A stretch of 23,456 nucleotides of DNA, from positions 1 to 23,456 of the forward strand of contig JALGUK010000010.1 of NCBI GenBank assembly GCA_029820875.1, read 5' to 3'. The translations under genes were made by a program, and so were the position numbers. Below the pieces are notes generated by a model. That model ran no database searches. It saw nothing but the letters and a program-made list of their open reading frames with translations, and had not been told where the DNA came from. Of this stretch, positions 1-7,401 are shown one piece after another; within the stretch, counting starts at the first letter, position 1; every line of letters starts with the position of its first letter. This stretch comes from Candidatus Zipacnadia bacterium. GTDB taxonomy: Bacteria > Armatimonadota > UBA5377 > JALGUK01.

Positions 1-1
1 G

Positions 2-646
2 GTCTCGATGTCCGATGACGGTGGCGAGACCTGGAGCGAGCCAGCGGAACTGAAGTTCCCGCCTTACGAGATTGTTGCCCCGTTTCAGAGGATTATCCAG
101 CTCCAGGACGGCACACTGCTGATGCCTGCATACGGCGGGTACTTGCCCTACGGGTACCACGAAAGCAAGCCGCCGGAAAAGCAGGGCGTGTGGGCATGGG
201 TGATTCGCTCGACGGACAACGGACGGACCTGGGACGACCTGTCGGTCATAGGGAAGGACTTCAGTGAAACAGCTCTGCTTGAACTGTCGAGCGGTCGAAT
301 CCTTGCAGCGTGTCGCTCCGACCATTTGGAGGGGAGGGGGACGTGGATAACCTACTCGGACGACAAGGGCTATACCTGGAGCAAGCCCGAACAGATTTTG
401 ACAGGTCACCGCTTCCCTTGCGATATGGTGCTGCTTCCCAGCGGCCACGTTCTCCTCGTTTACGGACATCGCCACCCGCCCTACGGCGTCGAGTGCATCA
501 TTAGCCAGGACGGGGGCCGCACCTGGAGCCAGGGCCACAAGGTGATGCTCGGCTGGACGGCGACGAACCCCGACTGCGGTTATCCCAGTTCAGTGGTGCT
601 GGCCGACGGCACGACCGAGGAGGATATCGTCAGGTCGGGGAGGTAG
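2..646 (+). CDS. Sialidase-like BNR/Asp-box protein, partial (5' outside window, 3' apparently truncated)
   Basis: The frame is open to the window edge, so the true start lies upstream; the ATG at 8 sits inside an Asp-box and is unlikely to be the start. Counting from that ATG there are four Asp-box motifs of the form S-x-D-x-G-x-T-W (residues 2-9, 68-75, 117-124, 166-173), the hallmark of the six-bladed sialidase/BNR propeller. A segment reading LLPSGHVLLVYGHR fits exo-alpha-sialidase-like proteins. Such enzymes release terminal sialic acid or act on related glycans, usually outside the cytoplasm. The protein stops at YPSSVVLADGT followed by about ten unrelated residues, where family members normally continue for another strand or blade, so the 3' end looks cut. 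Specific substrate cannot be inferred because the N-terminal catalytic Arg region is outside the window. Confidence 0.75.
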   Translation, partial: VSMSDDGGETWSEPAELKFPPYEIVAPFQRIIQLQDGTLLMPAYGGYLPYGYHESKPPEKQGVWAWVIRSTDNGRTWDDLSVIGKDFSETALLELSSGRILAACRSDHLEGRGTWITYSDDKGYTWSKPEQILTGHRFPCDMVLLPSGHVLLVYGHRHPPYGVECIISQDGGRTWSQGHKVMLGWTATNPDCGYPSSVVLADGTTEEDIVRSGR

Positions 647-675
647 GACGGAGCAGTTCGGGCACGCCTTCATGT

Positions 676-707
676 GTTGCTTCGGCACGTGCCTGTCCCG
701 AAGCAAC
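676..707. other. Perfect 10-bp hairpin downstream of the truncated sialidase gene
   Basis: Arms 676-685 (gttgcttcgg) and 698-707 (ccgaagcaac) are exact reverse complements around a 12-nt loop. It lies 30 bases after the sialidase stop. There is no T-run on either side, so it is not a convincing intrinsic terminator; it may protect an mRNA 3' end or be part of the adjacent repeat. Confidence 0.5.
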
Positions 708-711
708 GCAG

Positions 712-820
712 GTGCCGCTCCCCTCTCCAGAGAGGCCGCGAGGGTGAGGCGGCCTCACCCCCTAACCCCCTCTCCTTCACCATCCGCAGACGGCGCGGAT
801 GGCTCTGGAGAGGGGGGCAC
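712..820. repeat. Palindromic C-rich intergenic repeat element
   Basis: A 13-bp perfect inverted repeat (720-732 and 803-815, cccctctccagag / ctctggagagggg), with flanking gtgcc/cac bases also complementary, encloses about 70 bases holding a C-rich tract (ctcaccccctaaccccctctc). This resembles short interspersed palindromic elements seen between genes in several GC-rich phyla. Apart from it, the stretch 647-1023 holds only the 676-707 hairpin and no credible gene; frames open through it are low-complexity Pro/Ser/Arg translations. Confidence 0.5.
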
Positions 821-1023
821 GACAGCGTCCTCCTCAGTACCTCCCGTGAGTCCTGGCCGTCTCAATCATCGCGAGGATGTTCTCGTCGAGTGGGACGCTT
901 CCTCTTCAGCCGGACAGTCCCTACCTACAGCAGGAGGAATACTCGGAGGCAGCGAAAGCGACATCCAGGATGAGGCTGCATTCCTCGAAACGAGGGATAT
1001 CGCAAAACCAATGGGAGGGTGAG

Positions 1024-2502
1024 ATGGTGATGCAAGAGCACGTGCAGAATCAGAACGCTAAAGTGTACGCAGTGTCCTTTTCCTTACCAGAGGACGTGGC
1101 AAACAAGATATTGGGTGACATCGAAAGCAGATGTGGAGGAATCGAGTTCGTTGGAAGAGAGACAATAGGCTATCCCGGAAAAGACGCAATGGACTATGCC
1201 ATGCAGAGAAGCCCTGAAGTGTATGTAGAGGACAGCAAAAGCAATTCGGTTCTTGAAGACATCCAGAATCGCAAAGAAGGTCTGGATGGATTGGTCCTAT
1301 TGTTCGGCGGCTTTTGTGATAACAGGTATCTGCTGACTGGATTGCCTACACTGATGATAGATTACAACGCTTTCCCTAATCTGCAGATCGGGTTCAAGGA
1401 TGGCGTAGCTCTCGGGAGAAGACTTGGCACGAAATTCATCACTGCAACTTACAGCACCACTGACGCTTCCGAATCTGTCTGCGCATCGAGACTCGATGAT
1501 TTGGTGGAAAAGGTCGAACTGTTCAATGCGATAAGAAAGATGAAGAACACTAAGATCATGGATGTTCAAGTGAGGGGATTTGGCTCTGAGCCTCACGAAC
1601 ATTGGTGGAGGCGCGATCAGGAAGTCTACCTTCAAAGATTGAAAGAAACTCTCGGTATAGATGTTGTGATAGTAGATTACAGAGATTTGTTCAAAGAATA
1701 CGGTCGAATCGAGGAAGATGAGGCGAAAGAGATTGCAGCGAAATGGATCGCTGAGCAAACACCAACCAAATCCATCAAGAACACAAGGAATGTAGGCGGT
1801 GTAACTGATGAAGAGGTAACCAAAGCAGGCAGGCTGTATCTGGCCGCAGACAGGCTAATGAAAGAATATAGATGTAATGCCATAACAATGGACGCCACCA
1901 CCTGGTCTGCGTGTGAATCTTTCGCCCATTCTATCGGAGAGCAATACCTTGTTAGCGGCTCCTTACCACTCATGGAGTTCAGGCTGCATGGCATTCCTGC
2001 CTGTTGTCAATCGGATATGGAAGGACTTGTCACGCAAATACTTGGAGAATGCCTTACCGGCAGGCCCGGGCTTCATGGTGATCTTACAATAGACCCCTTC
2101 AACGACGTGACTCAGGTTTGCCATTGTAATGCTCCGATCAATCCGTACGGTGACGATTACAGAGCTCCCTATAGTATCGGGGGAGAACCTCGGCGACGAC
2201 CTCAGCAATATGTGGACCTGCCGCAGGAAGGACCTGTTACAATCATCAAGACGAATGTTCTCCAGGAGAAAATATCAGTTTGGACAGGGGAACTTGTCCC
2301 AGGTGAATCTATCTACAAGAACTTCTTTGAGTCTTGCTGCTGCACAAAACTAATCGCCAGAGCCAACGCAAAGTCAATCTACGAGAATTATGACTATCGA
2401 ACATTTGGGAACCATAATTCATGCTTCTACGGCGAATTCAGAGAGAAAGTCAAGAGCATAGCTTCCTTAATCGGCTTTGAGGTTGTGGAAGAAGATAGAT
2501 AA
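1024..2502 (+). CDS. L-fucose/L-arabinose isomerase-like protein
   Basis: This 492-residue protein resembles the fucose isomerase-like family, which interconverts aldoses and ketoses in the cytoplasm using a divalent metal. E. coli FucI is near 590 residues; shorter uncharacterised relatives near 480-500 are common. The N-terminal half has alternating strand/helix segments (VYAVSFSLPED; GLVLLFGGF). The C-terminal half contains S330-D-M-E-G and C-H367-C-N, which may hold metal-binding residues; this is inferred by position, not aligned. I chose ATG 1024, preceded by gggagggtgag; ATG 1030 is equally well spaced, and the open frame upstream to 877 reads as noncoding. The gene is clearly AT-richer than its neighbours (sampled 60-base lines at 1081 and 1501 are about 48% and 38% GC) and uses aga/agg arginine codons often, pointing to recent transfer. 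Confidence 0.7.
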   Translation: MVMQEHVQNQNAKVYAVSFSLPEDVANKILGDIESRCGGIEFVGRETIGYPGKDAMDYAMQRSPEVYVEDSKSNSVLEDIQNRKEGLDGLVLLFGGFCDNRYLLTGLPTLMIDYNAFPNLQIGFKDGVALGRRLGTKFITATYSTTDASESVCASRLDDLVEKVELFNAIRKMKNTKIMDVQVRGFGSEPHEHWWRRDQEVYLQRLKETLGIDVVIVDYRDLFKEYGRIEEDEAKEIAAKWIAEQTPTKSIKNTRNVGGVTDEEVTKAGRLYLAADRLMKEYRCNAITMDATTWSACESFAHSIGEQYLVSGSLPLMEFRLHGIPACCQSDMEGLVTQILGECLTGRPGLHGDLTIDPFNDVTQVCHCNAPINPYGDDYRAPYSIGGEPRRRPQQYVDLPQEGPVTIIKTNVLQEKISVWTGELVPGESIYKNFFESCCCTKLIARANAKSIYENYDYRTFGNHNSCFYGEFREKVKSIASLIGFEVVEEDR

Positions 2503-2671
2503 ACAGGCCACTTCTTCGAGCATGTCCCGGGGGCAGTTGAAAGTTGAAGGAGAAAACGGCGGCTCTCTCAGGGCACGATCTGGCCTTCGCCCGACGAAGC
2601 GGGCTACGGCCCGCGAGGGCTGGTAAGATGATGCCCGGGATAACACTCCAAAAGGAGAGGAGAGAGTCGCC

Positions 2672-2827
2672 GTGGGACAAGTGTACCAGATTCTGGACAA
2701 GAAGGATAGCCGTGAGCTGGCGGAGTTTCTGATGGCCAACGCGCAAGGGCTCTTGCCGACGGTGGAGCTGATCGAGCAGGCCCGGATGGCCGTGGATGAC
2801 TTCGTGGGCAAAGGCCAGGACGCGATC
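2672..2827 (+). pseudogene. Remnant of the 5' end of an IS256/Mutator-family transposase
   Basis: A GTG start with a strong ribosome-binding site (aaaggagaggagagag, 2651-2666) opens a frame whose first ~50 residues (for example LAEFLMANAQGLLPTVELIEQ, then MAVDDFVG) resemble the N-terminal segment of IS256-type Mutator transposases, which typically reads like LLPMVELIEQxxxAVDDLI. After about residue 52 the similarity ends; the frame runs on by chance into the following lyase gene. No DDE catalytic residues remain and I could not identify terminal inverted repeats. A second open frame ends with TGA at 2931-2933, overlapping the lyase start as ATGA, and may be the tail of another lost gene. Family assignment is from memory of the motif, so moderate. 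Confidence 0.5.
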
Positions 2828-2929
2828 TGTGACGCTGGCGAGGTTCACCACGGATGGGCGGAAGGCCTCGGAGAGTGCCTGCCGGAACTATCCGCCGCTC
2901 TACGACGCAGATCTGGAGGGGGATCGCAG

Positions 2930-4159
2930 ATGAGCGAGAAGATGAGCAGACGCACCGCCATCCGGCGCATGGCAGCGGGTGCTGCTGGAATCATCGCCGT
3001 GGGAGGGATGGCAATGAGGCAGAATCAGGGTCATGCGTCGGAAGCCGGCGTCTTCATCGAGAAACAGGAGACGGGTTCGGAGATCTGGCAGGTGACGACT
3101 GAAGAGGTCCAGCAGTCGAACATCTATTGCGAGGTCCCTTACTGCTCTGCCGATTCGCGGTTCTTCGTGTACCATCGGAGCAGCAGGGACCGCCAGAACC
3201 CGGAAGAGTTCGTGATCGTAGAACTCGGGACGTGGCAGCGACGCGTCCTCGACACTGCGGCAATGGTGTCGGGTTGCGCGGTGACGCCGGACGGCACGTT
3301 CTACTATGTCAAGCGTGCTGGGGATGGCGCGCTTGATCTCATGCGGGCGGGCCTCTCGAGCGGCGAGCCGGAGGTCGTCCATCGCTTCGGCGGGGGGCCG
3401 TGGACGTGGGACCGGGGAACGGTATCTGCGGACCATCGCTACTACGTGCGGGGCAAGCGGCTGGATGACGAGTGGAAGCTGTTTGGCGTCTTTCTCCTCG
3501 ACCTGGAGACAGATGAGGAGACAATCATCGACAAGGACCCCTACCTCTTGAACATTCACCCGCAGTTTGACCCCGCGACGGGCCGGCAAGTCATGATCCA
3601 GCACAATCGGGGTGGAGCTTTCAACGCGGATGGCACCCTGCAGCGCCTCGTGGGGCCGGAAGGGGCGACGCTCTTCCTGCTGTCGGTCCCTGAGGGACAG
3701 CGGACCGAGCTTCAGGTGGGCAAGCCCTACACCACGCCTTGCACCGGTCATGAGGCATGGGCCGGCGAGACGGGCGAGATGGTGCTCACTGTGAGCCCCT
3801 CTGGCGACTATACCCCTGATAAGGGCAACCTACTGGGGGTCCGGGCCGGCAGCCCAGCGAGGACGGTGGCGAGGGGGTACCAGTTCAACCATGTGGGGGT
3901 GTCGCGCTGCGGCCGCCTCTTTATCTGCGACGACTGGCGGGACGACTACAAGATCGTGATCGGTTCAGTGAAGAGCGGGAAGACGGCAGTGGTCTGCGCA
4001 TCGAAAACCCAACCGGGCCGGAGTCAGAATACACACCCCCACGCTTACCTGACGCCCGACCTCAAGTGGGTGATCTTCAACTCCAACCGCACCGGCTTTC
4101 CGCACGTCTATGCGGCGAGCGTGCCGGAGGGAATAGTCGCAGAACTCCTGGGAGCTTAG
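2930..4159 (+). CDS. Oligogalacturonate lyase-like secreted beta-propeller
   Basis: The 409-residue protein resembles oligogalacturonate lyases (PL22), which cleave unsaturated pectin oligomers by beta-elimination. ATG 2930 follows ggaggggg (2915-2922) at 7 bases. The first ~30 residues carry a Tat-like signal (SRRTAIRRMA followed by a small hydrophobic stretch), suggesting export. WD40/PD40-type repeats follow, such as VTPDGTFYYV and LTPDLKWVIFNSN. The metal site described for Yersinia Ogl (one His, then Q-x2-H-x-H) appears kept: H274 in CTGHEAW and Q366-N-T-H369-P-H371, so activity is plausible. PL22 enzymes are often cytoplasmic, making the Tat signal notable. It sits directly behind a transposase remnant. 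An open frame joins it to the upstream remnant, but the internal start with signal peptide is far more credible. Confidence 0.75.
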   Translation: MSEKMSRRTAIRRMAAGAAGIIAVGGMAMRQNQGHASEAGVFIEKQETGSEIWQVTTEEVQQSNIYCEVPYCSADSRFFVYHRSSRDRQNPEEFVIVELGTWQRRVLDTAAMVSGCAVTPDGTFYYVKRAGDGALDLMRAGLSSGEPEVVHRFGGGPWTWDRGTVSADHRYYVRGKRLDDEWKLFGVFLLDLETDEETIIDKDPYLLNIHPQFDPATGRQVMIQHNRGGAFNADGTLQRLVGPEGATLFLLSVPEGQRTELQVGKPYTTPCTGHEAWAGETGEMVLTVSPSGDYTPDKGNLLGVRAGSPARTVARGYQFNHVGVSRCGRLFICDDWRDDYKIVIGSVKSGKTAVVCASKTQPGRSQNTHPHAYLTPDLKWVIFNSNRTGFPHVYAASVPEGIVAELLGA

Positions 4160-4229
4160 GGGGAGATTGACCCGGGCTTGGCCTTCACCCGAGGGCGGTG
4201 AGTGATGAGGCTGAACGCGCGGCCAAGGA

Positions 4230-4427
4230 GTGAAGCTTCCCATCTGGTTCGGGATCAGCACCATCAACCTGCAATACTGGAGCTACCGCCCCACAGACAA
4301 CCCGAACGACTGGACGTTAGGTCCCCAGCAGAAGTTCTTCCGCCGCATCCTGCGCTACCATCACCTATGGACCCTCCAGGCTGCACTCGACGCGGGCCAG
4401 ATCACGCAAGAAGGAGCTGCCGCCTAA
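4230..4427 (+). CDS. Small hypothetical open frame (65 aa)
   Basis: A GTG start directly preceded by ccaaggag opens a 65-residue frame with a Trp/Tyr-rich start (PIWFGISTINLQYWSY) and an amphipathic helix-like end. The spacing between the purine tract and GTG is almost nil, which weakens it. I recognise no family; it may be a remnant of a larger gene. Within 4160-4594 it is the only frame with any coding look; the remainder holds two hairpins described separately. Confidence 0.25.
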   Translation: MKLPIWFGISTINLQYWSYRPTDNPNDWTLGPQQKFFRRILRYHHLWTLQAALDAGQITQEGAAA

Positions 4428-4434
4428 CCACCGA

Positions 4435-4467
4435 ATTCAAGAAAGCCGCCGGGGCTTTCAATTGAAT
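4435..4467. other. Bulged hairpin, possible 3' end structure
   Basis: attcaagaaagcc (4435-4447) pairs with ggctttc (4453-4459) and, after a 2-nt bulge, ttgaat (4462-4467), around loop gccgg. It could end plus-strand transcription from the lyase side, but no T-tract follows on the plus strand. Confidence 0.4.
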
Positions 4468-4528
4468 ACCGGACATGATCACTTCTTCTGCCTGTTGTGC
4501 ATCTCGAACCAGCGCGTGACGATTGAGG

Positions 4529-4570
4529 GGGAAAACATAATGGGGCACTGCGTTAACCCGCAGCGCCCCA
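4529..4570 (-). terminator. Intrinsic terminator of the tetR-radical SAM operon
   Basis: On the minus strand, 24 bases after the radical SAM stop codon, a 12-bp stem (4559-4570 with 4541-4552, one mismatch) closes a 6-nt loop (ggttaa) and is followed by a T-rich tail (ttatgttttc). Stem, short loop and T-rich tail together fit a Rho-independent terminator read leftward. Confidence 0.75.
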
Positions 4571-4594
4571 CTCGTCATTTGCTGCCCCATACCT

Positions 4595-6067
4595 CTAAGA
4601 TGCGGCGGCTACATGCACCTTCTCAGGCTGGTGCTGCGTGTCAGGGGACAGGTACTGCTCGTTCCACATTGGGCGGCTCAGTTCGTCGAACCTCTTGCCG
4701 TACTCGATCATTCCCTGGATGTACTCCGGCTCTTGCAGGGCCGCCTCCGCCTCCTCGTCAATTGGTCTGCCACCGCAAGCGCGGACGACTTCGTAGAAGT
4801 GTTCGTAGTGGTCCCGGATTGCGCATGGACAGAGCCAGTTGTCGGTTCGGTCGGCAGGCTGGGTGTAACCGTACTTTGCTTGCCAGTCGCGGATTTCCCT
4901 GAACAGGGGCGTTTCGAGAATGGTGTTGAGGTTGCCGCCGTTGCGGTACACGTCGTAGATGTTGGCGGAGGCGTAGGGAATGAACACACACGGCGTGACG
5001 TCGCCGTCCCAGTCAATGTACAGGTATCCGCCCGCCCGGCCGCCGGCGATGCAGCCGTTGCTGGTCGTGCCGCTGTTCCAGAAGTCCGCGATGAATATCT
5101 TGCGGTCACGGACGAGATGGAACGTTCTCTTAAGCATTTCCAGCCGCTGCTCAGGCGTGACCATCAGGTCCAGAGAATGTTTTCTCCCGATGGGCATGTA
5201 CTGGAAAATCCAACCGTACACCGCTCCTTGTTCCTCATAGTAGAAGTCGGCGAACTCGTCGCTGGTGACGATGTCCCAGTTTTGTTTTGTAGCAGTCGCG
5301 GAGATGCCGAAGGGGACGCCTGCGCGGCGGAGGTTGTCGAACGCCCTGAGTATCTTCTTATGCACTCCCTTGCCACGCCGGTCGTCGGTCTGCGCCTCGA
5401 AGCCCTCAACCGAAATGGCAGGAGTAATGTTGCCGACTTCCTCCATCCGCTTTGCCAGCGTCTCGTCTATCAGTGTCCCATTGGTGTACACCATAAACAC
5501 GTTGGAGCTGTGCCTTTCGGCCATGTCCAGCAGGTCGTAGCCGGCATCCTCCCACATGAACGGCTCTCCGCCGGAGATCACGGTGAAGAGTGACCCCCAC
5601 AGCTCACGCTTCTCGGTAAGAATTCTGTCGAAGGTCTCGAAGTCGAGCTTGGCGGCCGCCCGTGAGTCGCTGCACGCATAGCAACCCTTGCAATGTAAGT
5701 TGCATCTCTTGCCTGGACTGATGGTGATGAACAGAGGGGGCCTGAAGCCCAGCCGTTCCGCATAAGACGCAGACTCCTTGCTCCAGATAACATTCTCAAA
5801 CAGTGTAGCGAACAGACGGTCCAGCACGTGGTTGGAGAGCTGGCCACGAGAGATGCTACGATCGATGCCATGCAGAAGGGCCATCAGGTAGTCCAGTTTA
5901 TCCTTCTGGACCTGAACAGGACGGCCCTCAGCGTTTTCGCCGATGAGCGCATCGCCCATCTTCTTCTCGATGAACCGAATGACACGGCTTTTCAAGAGCC
6001 TCTGCGTTACAAGCATTCGCAGCAGCGCCCGGAATGAACCGTTTTGGAACACCCTTTGCACATCCAT
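4595..6067 (-). CDS. Radical SAM/SPASM-type enzyme, TetR-associated
   Basis: This 490-residue protein has the radical SAM signature C122-x3-C126-x2-C129 (RCNLHCKGCYA), which binds the 4Fe-4S cluster that cleaves S-adenosylmethionine, and the SGGEP motif at 165-169 that contacts the SAM amino group. C-terminal cysteines C339, C360, C413, C415 and possibly C431 are arranged like a SPASM/twitch region holding auxiliary clusters. About 110 helical residues precede the core, longer than in simple members. ATG 6067 is chosen because AGGAGG lies 7 bases upstream; an in-frame ATG farther upstream would overlap tetR. It is 37 bases behind tetR and before an intrinsic terminator, so a two-gene regulated operon. 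SPASM enzymes often modify peptides, but no candidate precursor peptide is visible nearby, so the substrate is unknown. Confidence 0.88.
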   Translation of the reverse strand: MDVQRVFQNGSFRALLRMLVTQRLLKSRVIRFIEKKMGDALIGENAEGRPVQVQKDKLDYLMALLHGIDRSISRGQLSNHVLDRLFATLFENVIWSKESASYAERLGFRPPLFITISPGKRCNLHCKGCYACSDSRAAAKLDFETFDRILTEKRELWGSLFTVISGGEPFMWEDAGYDLLDMAERHSSNVFMVYTNGTLIDETLAKRMEEVGNITPAISVEGFEAQTDDRRGKGVHKKILRAFDNLRRAGVPFGISATATKQNWDIVTSDEFADFYYEEQGAVYGWIFQYMPIGRKHSLDLMVTPEQRLEMLKRTFHLVRDRKIFIADFWNSGTTSNGCIAGGRAGGYLYIDWDGDVTPCVFIPYASANIYDVYRNGGNLNTILETPLFREIRDWQAKYGYTQPADRTDNWLCPCAIRDHYEHFYEVVRACGGRPIDEEAEAALQEPEYIQGMIEYGKRFDELSRPMWNEQYLSPDTQHQPEKVHVAAAS

Positions 6068-6104
6068 GATAAATCCTCCTGATACTATTTTGCTTCCCGG
6101 TAAG

Positions 6105-6740
6105 TTAGATATTTGGGCCCGGCGCGTCCGCCAGCACGCCGCGGAAAAAGATGCGCTTGGCTGTCTCAATCTCAGCCTTTGGGGAGGTGTCTGAAGGATG
6201 CTTCAGCCACGACAGGGCCAGAGCACTCGTCAAACCATCAAGAGCTGTCGCCAACACATTTGGATCCGCCTTGGCGAAGACTCCCGAAGAAATACCCCGG
6301 CGGAATGCACTCACAAGCTCCTGGAGTACAGGCATGTCATCCACATGCTTCGGCCGTTCATCGGACGAGCCTTCATCGGCCGCGGTCGGCGGTGGGCCGT
6401 GCTTGCCGGCCAGGTGCAGGCGAAGGAATGGACGGTTCTGATGGACGAAGGTCAGCTTAGCCTCAATAAACTTCTCGAGCTGTTGGCGAGGTTGGCTTTC
6501 GGAGCTGATCGCGCCCTTTACAACGGCGATGTACTCCTTGAGCTTTCGCTCCATCAGGTGCTCGTAAAGCTGGCGCTTGCCCTTGAAGAAAGAATAAATC
6601 GTTCCGAGGGCAAACTCCGCCTTCTGGGAAAGCTCGCGCATGGTCACCTTGATGAAGCCTTTTTCGGCAAACAGTCTTTCTGCGACCTCCAAGACGTAGT
6701 CCATATCTTGCTGTCGTCGGCGCACGCGACGCTGATTCAT
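6105..6740 (-). CDS. TetR/AcrR-family transcriptional regulator
   Basis: The 211-residue protein has the TetR N-terminal helix-turn-helix at roughly residues 12-58, with the typical pattern AERLFAEKGF, TMRELSQKAEF, GTIYSFFKGK and LYEHLMERKL. The helical C-terminal part (about 75-211) would bind a ligand and dimerise. The start at 6740 is supported by gggaggtgatgta immediately upstream. It is the first gene of an operon with the radical SAM enzyme, and the leader contains two perfect inverted repeats near the promoter, so autorepression relieved by an unknown ligand is likely. The C-terminal domain does not reveal the ligand. Confidence 0.92.
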   Translation of the reverse strand: MNQRRVRRRQQDMDYVLEVAERLFAEKGFIKVTMRELSQKAEFALGTIYSFFKGKRQLYEHLMERKLKEYIAVVKGAISSESQPRQQLEKFIEAKLTFVHQNRPFLRLHLAGKHGPPPTAADEGSSDERPKHVDDMPVLQELVSAFRRGISSGVFAKADPNVLATALDGLTSALALSWLKHPSDTSPKAEIETAKRIFFRGVLADAPGPNI

Positions 6741-6780
6741 TACATCACCTCCCTCGGGTCTCCATGTTAGGCTATCACGC

Positions 6781-6798
6781 TTACTGAAATAACAGTAA
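6781..6798 (-). promoter_or_regulatory. Candidate TetR operator 2 (perfect inverted repeat)
   Basis: ttactg-aaataa-cagtaa is a perfect 6-bp inverted repeat with a 6-nt spacer in the tetR leader, downstream of the -10. Size and symmetry suit a TetR dimer site. Which of the two palindromes is bound cannot be told from sequence. Confidence 0.55.
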
Positions 6799-6804
6799 CA
6801 TTAT

Positions 6805-6820
6805 TAGAATGACTATTCTA
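6805..6820 (-). promoter_or_regulatory. Candidate TetR operator 1 (perfect inverted repeat)
   Basis: tagaat-gact-attcta is a perfect 6-bp inverted repeat with a 4-nt spacer. It starts 2 bases downstream of the predicted -10 and covers the expected transcription start near 6816, the classic position for repression. Confidence 0.6.
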
Positions 6821-6822
6821 TT

Positions 6823-6849
6823 TTTATAACACTTGATTCATTTTGTCAA
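6823..6849 (-). promoter_or_regulatory. Sigma70-type promoter of tetR-radical SAM operon
   Basis: Read on the minus strand, TTGACA (6849-6844) is followed after 15 bases by TATAAA (6828-6823); shifting to a 17-base spacer gives TAAAAA. The region is AT-rich in a GC-rich window. A 15-base spacer is short, fitting a weak or regulated promoter. Confidence 0.6.
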
Positions 6850-6891
6850 GGGGAAATTGTAATTTGGTGACCTATACTTGGAGGAAGACGC

Positions 6892-7401
6892 TCATGGAGA
6901 ACGGACAATGCGTGTTATCCCTATGCAGCCACGGAAAGGCCCCTTTGCGAGGGTGCGCGAGACACCATGCCCTGTTGGAACAATAGCCCGGCCGCCTGCA
7001 CCCAGGTTAAGACTGTAATGACACCCGACATAAGTCGTGGGATCGTCGTCACCGGTAAACTTAACCGCTGGGCAATGTGCAATCTGAGTGTTCTTCATGT
7101 AGGGGTCGAGGCAATTCCCCGGGAACATAATGTCGTGGGCAAGGGCGCAGGACAGCCCGTTTGCCGCGGCCTCGAACGGGTGCCAGTAGAAAACCAGCGT
7201 TTCATCGTAGTCCGAATAGTATTGCATCAACGCCAGCCCCACCTGCTTGAGGTTGCTTAGACAGCTCGTGGCGATTGCCTTCTCACGCGCCTTGGCGAAA
7301 ACCGGAAACAATATTGCCGCAAGGATTGCAATGATTGCAATGACCACGAGCAGTTCAATGAGTGTGAAGCCACCGTACCGCTTAGTTACGCGACTCATCA
7401 T
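6892..7401 (-). CDS. Pseudopilin-like protein with prepilin methylation motif (DUF1559-like), likely shortened
   Basis: The 169-residue protein starts with a short basic leader and G11-F12[11 protein letters not shown], the prepilin peptidase cleavage and methylation site with Glu at mature position 5, followed by a hydrophobic helix. The segment [22 protein letters not shown] is typical of the abundant type II pseudopilin-like proteins of Planctomycetota and Armatimonadota. These are processed in the membrane and assembled into or secreted via pilus-like systems. Family members usually run well beyond 200 residues; after about residue 130 ([14 protein letters not shown]) the sequence loses the expected pattern, so it may be truncated by a frameshift or deletion. 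AAGGAG lies 6 bases before ATG 7401. The 176 bases upstream hold no gene I can support. Confidence 0.8.
   Translation of the reverse strand: MMSRVTKRYGGFTLIELLVVIAIIAILAAILFPVFAKAREKAIATSCLSNLKQVGLALMQYYSDYDETLVFYWHPFEAAANGLSCALAHDIMFPGNCLDPYMKNTQIAHCPAVKFTGDDDPTTYVGCHYSLNLGAGGRAIVPTGHGVSRTLAKGPFRGCIGITRIVRSP

Noticed and set aside
877..1023. Upstream extension of the fucose-isomerase-like frame
   Set aside because: No ribosome-binding site at 877 and the translation is low-complexity; ATG 1024 follows gggaggg.
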